A stretch of 5,912 bases of DNA from Bacteroidota bacterium (GTDB lineage Bacteria > Zhuqueibacterota > Zhuqueibacteria > Zhuqueibacterales > Geothermadaptataceae). The DNA lies in contig DRLW01000675.1 of assembly GCA_011375275.1 (NCBI GenBank), positions 1 to 5,912 of the forward strand, written 5' to 3'. A program made the translations under genes and the position numbers. Under the pieces are notes generated by a model, which was not told the origin of the DNA, made no database searches, and saw nothing but the letters and a program-made list of their open reading frames with translations. Positions 5,209 to 5,912 of this stretch are shown here, in pieces (the first letter of the stretch is position 1; each line of letters starts with the position of its first letter).

Positions 5209-5912
5209 GTGGCAGAAATTCTCAATCAAAATGAGATAGATGCGTTACTATCGGACATAGAATCCGGAGACGCGTTCGAGGCGAAAGAGAAGGAAGAGAA
5301 GAAGCAGAAGCAGGTTTCCATCTATGATTTCCGCCATCCCAACCTGATCACCAAGGAGCATTTTCGTATCCTGCAGATGGTGCACGAGCGCTTCTGCCAG
5401 ATTCTCGAAAATTATCTCACATCAAAACTGCGCACCCTGGCCAACGTCAAGCTGATCGCTGTGGATCAGGTGACCTATTCCGAGTTCAGCCTGTCGATGA
5501 GCGATCCGAGCTGTATCTACGTCCTGCGCATCGAAGAGCTGCAGGGTGATGCGATCATGGAGCTGACTCTGCCCTTTGTTTTCTACTCCATCGACCGCCT
5601 GCTCGGCGGCACGGGCAAAACCTTCGACGAGATGCGCGAGCTGACCCTGATCGAACAGCGCATTATCGGATCGATCGGTATCGATATGGTGAAAGAACTG
5701 AACAATGCCTGGGTGCAGGTGATGCCGCTGAACTGCTATGTTACCAGCTACCAGAGCAGGCCGAACTTCATTCAGATCGCGCCGATCGAAGAGATCGTCA
5801 TTTCCATTTCCATCGAAGTGAAGGCCCAGGATGCGACAGGGTTCATCAACCTGTGTTTTCCGATTCAGATTTTCGAAAGCATTTTGCCCAATTTGTCGGC
5901 GCAGCAGATCAT
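5209..5912 (+). CDS. fliM: Flagellar motor switch protein FliM (3' truncated by window edge)
   Basis: FliM is a C-ring subunit that joins FliG and FliN and binds phosphorylated CheY to switch rotation. I translated it by hand from GTG at 5209: 234 complete codons are visible with no stop. The N-terminus AEILNQNEIDALLSDI contains the CheY-P-binding motif (EIDALL at 9-14). A charged lysine/glutamate linker (about 25-35) follows, then the middle CheC-like domain starting at SIYDFRHP (37-44). The FliG-contact motif GGTG is at 133-136 in DRLLGGTGKTFDEM, and the helix LTLIEQRIIGSI lies just after. The C-terminal SpoA/FliN-like domain lies beyond the window; the protein is probably about 330 aa in full. 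GTG is chosen because it gives the usual M-A-E-I-L opening and has GAGGG 5 bases upstream. Confidence 0.95.
   Translation, partial: MAEILNQNEIDALLSDIESGDAFEAKEKEEKKQKQVSIYDFRHPNLITKEHFRILQMVHERFCQILENYLTSKLRTLANVKLIAVDQVTYSEFSLSMSDPSCIYVLRIEELQGDAIMELTLPFVFYSIDRLLGGTGKTFDEMRELTLIEQRIIGSIGIDMVKELNNAWVQVMPLNCYVTSYQSRPNFIQIAPIEEIVISISIEVKAQDATGFINLCFPIQIFESILPNLSAQQI

Overview
The window is a stretch of a bacterial flagellar operon. All genes are on the + strand, and both end genes are cut by the window edges. In order they are: the 3' end of a TIGR02530-type 'flagellar operon protein', flgE (hook), flbD (small SwrD/FlbD family), motA and motB (stator), fliL, and the first two thirds or so of fliM (switch). 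No RNA genes, mobile elements, CRISPR arrays or transfer signatures were seen. The gene set, the outer-membrane-style OmpA peptidoglycan-binding end of MotB, and the protein sequences fit a Gram-negative, moderately GC-rich bacterium. A member of the former Deltaproteobacteria (for example a Desulfuromonas/Geobacter-like lineage) is my best guess from gene order and FlgE style. This is an inference, because the same order also occurs in Clostridia and other groups.

Layout: 2-382 is the partial TIGR02530 gene. 383-634 is a 252-base gap with several inverted repeats and a weak promoter candidate, ending in a strong ribosome binding site. 635-2677 is a long flgE (680 aa) carrying two similar inserted modules. 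2678-2752 is a short gap with a strong stem-loop. 2753-2977 is flbD, starting on TTG. 2978-3126 is a 149-base gap. 3127-5912 is a tightly packed block, motA-motB-fliL-fliM, with a TAATG overlap, an 11-base overlap and a 9-base gap, so it is probably co-transcribed and translationally coupled.

How the genes work together: FlgE polymerises into the hook, the universal joint outside the cell. MotA and MotB form the ion-driven stator around the rotor. FliL is the single-pass stator-associated protein. FliM is the C-ring component that binds phosphorylated CheY and sets rotation direction. FlbD/SwrD in Bacillus raises motor power, so its place directly before motA is functionally coherent. MotA and MotB look most like the sodium-type PomA/PomB pair, which suggests but does not prove sodium coupling.

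I see no undescribed system here. The items most worth a second look are the duplicated FlgE module, the structured flgE leader, the flbD start region (TTG start overlapping a minicistron, or a one-base assembly error), and the A8 run near the start of fliL.
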